In this document: positions 55,595 to 56,225 of the stretch, one piece after another
Numbering within the stretch: position 1 is the stretch's first letter
How the letters are laid out: every line of letters starts with the position of its first letter
The notes under the pieces: model-generated
The model's input: the letters and a program-made list of their open reading frames with translations, nothing else
The model's database searches: none
What the model was told of the DNA's origin: nothing
Source of the DNA: a virus
DNA: 56,225 nt
Direction: 5' to 3' (one strand)
IMG/VR virus record: IMGVR_UViG_3300044614_000423
Coordinates: 1-56,225 of that record
Made by a program: the position numbers and the translations under genes

Positions 55595-56044
55595 ATGGCA
55601 CAAACCTATATTGGTTCTACCCTGCGTGCAGGTTCTACAGCGTTGACTGACACAGTAGATGGCGGTTTCGTCGTCATGATGCAGACAGCTACTGTTACTA
55701 CAGCCTCTGCAGGTACTGCTACTAGCGTTACTGAAGTCCTTCCCGCAGGTTCACAAATCATCAACATCTTTATTGATACGATGGTTGACGAAGTCGTGGG
55801 TGGCGGTACAGCTACAGCAATTGCGGCAACGGTGGGTACAGCGGCGGCGGGCACTCAATATGTGTCTTCTACCGACGTCTTCGCTGGTGGTCGTTTTGTT
55901 CCGTCATTTACCACAGCCCAACTCGCGGCGATGGCGGATATCGGCACGAACATCAACGTCGTCCTCACGGTTGACCCTAACGGCACGATCAGCACTACTC
56001 AAGGCGTTTACCGCTTGACGGTTGTGTATGCTCAGAAACTCTAA
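55595..56044 (+). CDS. Small virion protein after capsid (149 aa)
   Basis: Start chosen after TTAAGGAGAAAGAC. Thr/Ala/Val-rich beta protein: TLRAGSTALTDTVDGGFVVM, TASAGTATSVTEVLPAGSQI, VVLTVDPNGTISTTQGVYRL. Likely a head surface or decoration protein given its position between capsid and the next small gene; family unknown. Confidence 0.65.
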   Translation: MAQTYIGSTLRAGSTALTDTVDGGFVVMMQTATVTTASAGTATSVTEVLPAGSQIINIFIDTMVDEVVGGGTATAIAATVGTAAAGTQYVSSTDVFAGGRFVPSFTTAQLAAMADIGTNINVVLTVDPNGTISTTQGVYRLTVVYAQKL

Positions 56045-56055
56045 GGAGCACAATC

Positions 56056-56225
56056 ATGGGTGAATTCAAGCCGATGGTAAAAATGATGACCACTGAGCCT
56101 TCAGTTACTCTGAAGCTTAAAAAAGGTGGTTCTGCTACTCACAAGCGTATGCACGCTGAGGGTGCTAAAGAGGGCTTCAAACCCGTCAAGAAGATGGACG
56201 GTGGGATGATGGGCAGTATGGCGGG
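56056..56225 (+). CDS. Partial small Lys/Met-rich protein (first 56 residues)
   Basis: After TAAGGAG; begins MGEFKPMVKMMTTEPSVTLK and is rich in Lys, Met and Gly (KKMDGGMMGSMA) when the window ends. Small proteins with EFKPMVKMxTTEPSVxLKLKKGG occur right after capsid genes in related phages. The rest lies outside the window, before the partial gene found at base 1 if the genome is circular. Confidence 0.7.
   Translation, partial: MGEFKPMVKMMTTEPSVTLKLKKGGSATHKRMHAEGAKEGFKPVKKMDGGMMGSMA

Noticed and set aside
1-56225. Search for tRNA genes, integrase and repressor
   Set aside because: No cloverleaf with a conserved T-arm was noticed by eye and no recombinase or CI-like gene was found; lysogeny is not supported, although Leu at polymerase position 762 is sometimes associated with temperate phages.

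Overview
The window is almost all of a tailed double-stranded DNA bacteriophage genome (Caudoviricetes) of podovirus type. It encodes large and small terminase, an 832-residue portal, a scaffold, an HK97-type capsid protein, short-tail adaptor and nozzle-type proteins and very large virion-interior proteins. No tail tube, sheath or classical tape-measure cassette is visible. Every convincing gene is on the + strand. The two window ends fall inside the same structural module (a partial gene at each end), so this is best read as a circular or permuted genome cut after the capsid genes. No integrase, repressor, RNA polymerase, tRNA or CRISPR array was seen. Consensus sigma70-type promoters are abundant, so host RNA polymerase probably does the transcription. 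The host is not identifiable from this sequence; the gene set resembles aquatic environmental podoviruses.

Layout. Bases 1-10113 hold small head/tail proteins, two large tail fibres (the second with YadA-head-like repeats and an S74 self-cleaving chaperone) and a lysis cassette (small membrane proteins, holin, GH24 endolysin). Bases 10180-24328 hold a tail adaptor, a fibre-like protein, a nozzle-type protein and four large virion or ejection proteins, one of 1787 residues. Bases 24329-24772 are non-coding (R1). Bases 24773-45423 are the early/replication module: AEP primase, SNF2/HARP helicase, UvrD-type helicase, a protein with an SSB-like tail, a family A DNA polymerase, the nucleotide genes, an HDAC-like amidohydrolase, DUF932, a PD-(D/E)XK nuclease and many small genes of unknown function. 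Bases 45424-45910 are non-coding (R2). Bases 45911-56225 hold terminase, portal, GroES-like co-chaperonin, scaffold and capsid genes.

The central biology is a complete-looking set of genes for a genome in which 2-aminoadenine (Z) replaces adenine. These are a PolA-type polymerase (DpoZ candidate), PurZ (adenylosuccinate-synthetase homologue with the catalytic Asp replaced by Ser in a GSTGKG loop), MazZ (MazG-type pyrophosphohydrolase) and DatZ (HD dATPase). In the known pathway MazZ makes dGMP from dGTP, PurZ condenses dGMP with aspartate towards dZMP, host enzymes finish dZTP, DatZ destroys dATP and the polymerase copies with Z. Next to datZ lie a NrdR-like zinc ribbon and an HDAC-fold amidohydrolase with all catalytic residues, which are not part of the described pathway.

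The main non-coding discovery is that R1 and R2, which bracket the whole early module, are diverged inverted copies of each other rich in GTTCCAT/ATGGAAC palindromes. Inside the module, about nine promoters share a nearly identical architecture (TTGACA, 16-18 bp, TATAAT, then a leader with ATAGAGGA), and some of their hexamers double as stop codons. One has a terminator with a possible antiterminator directly downstream.
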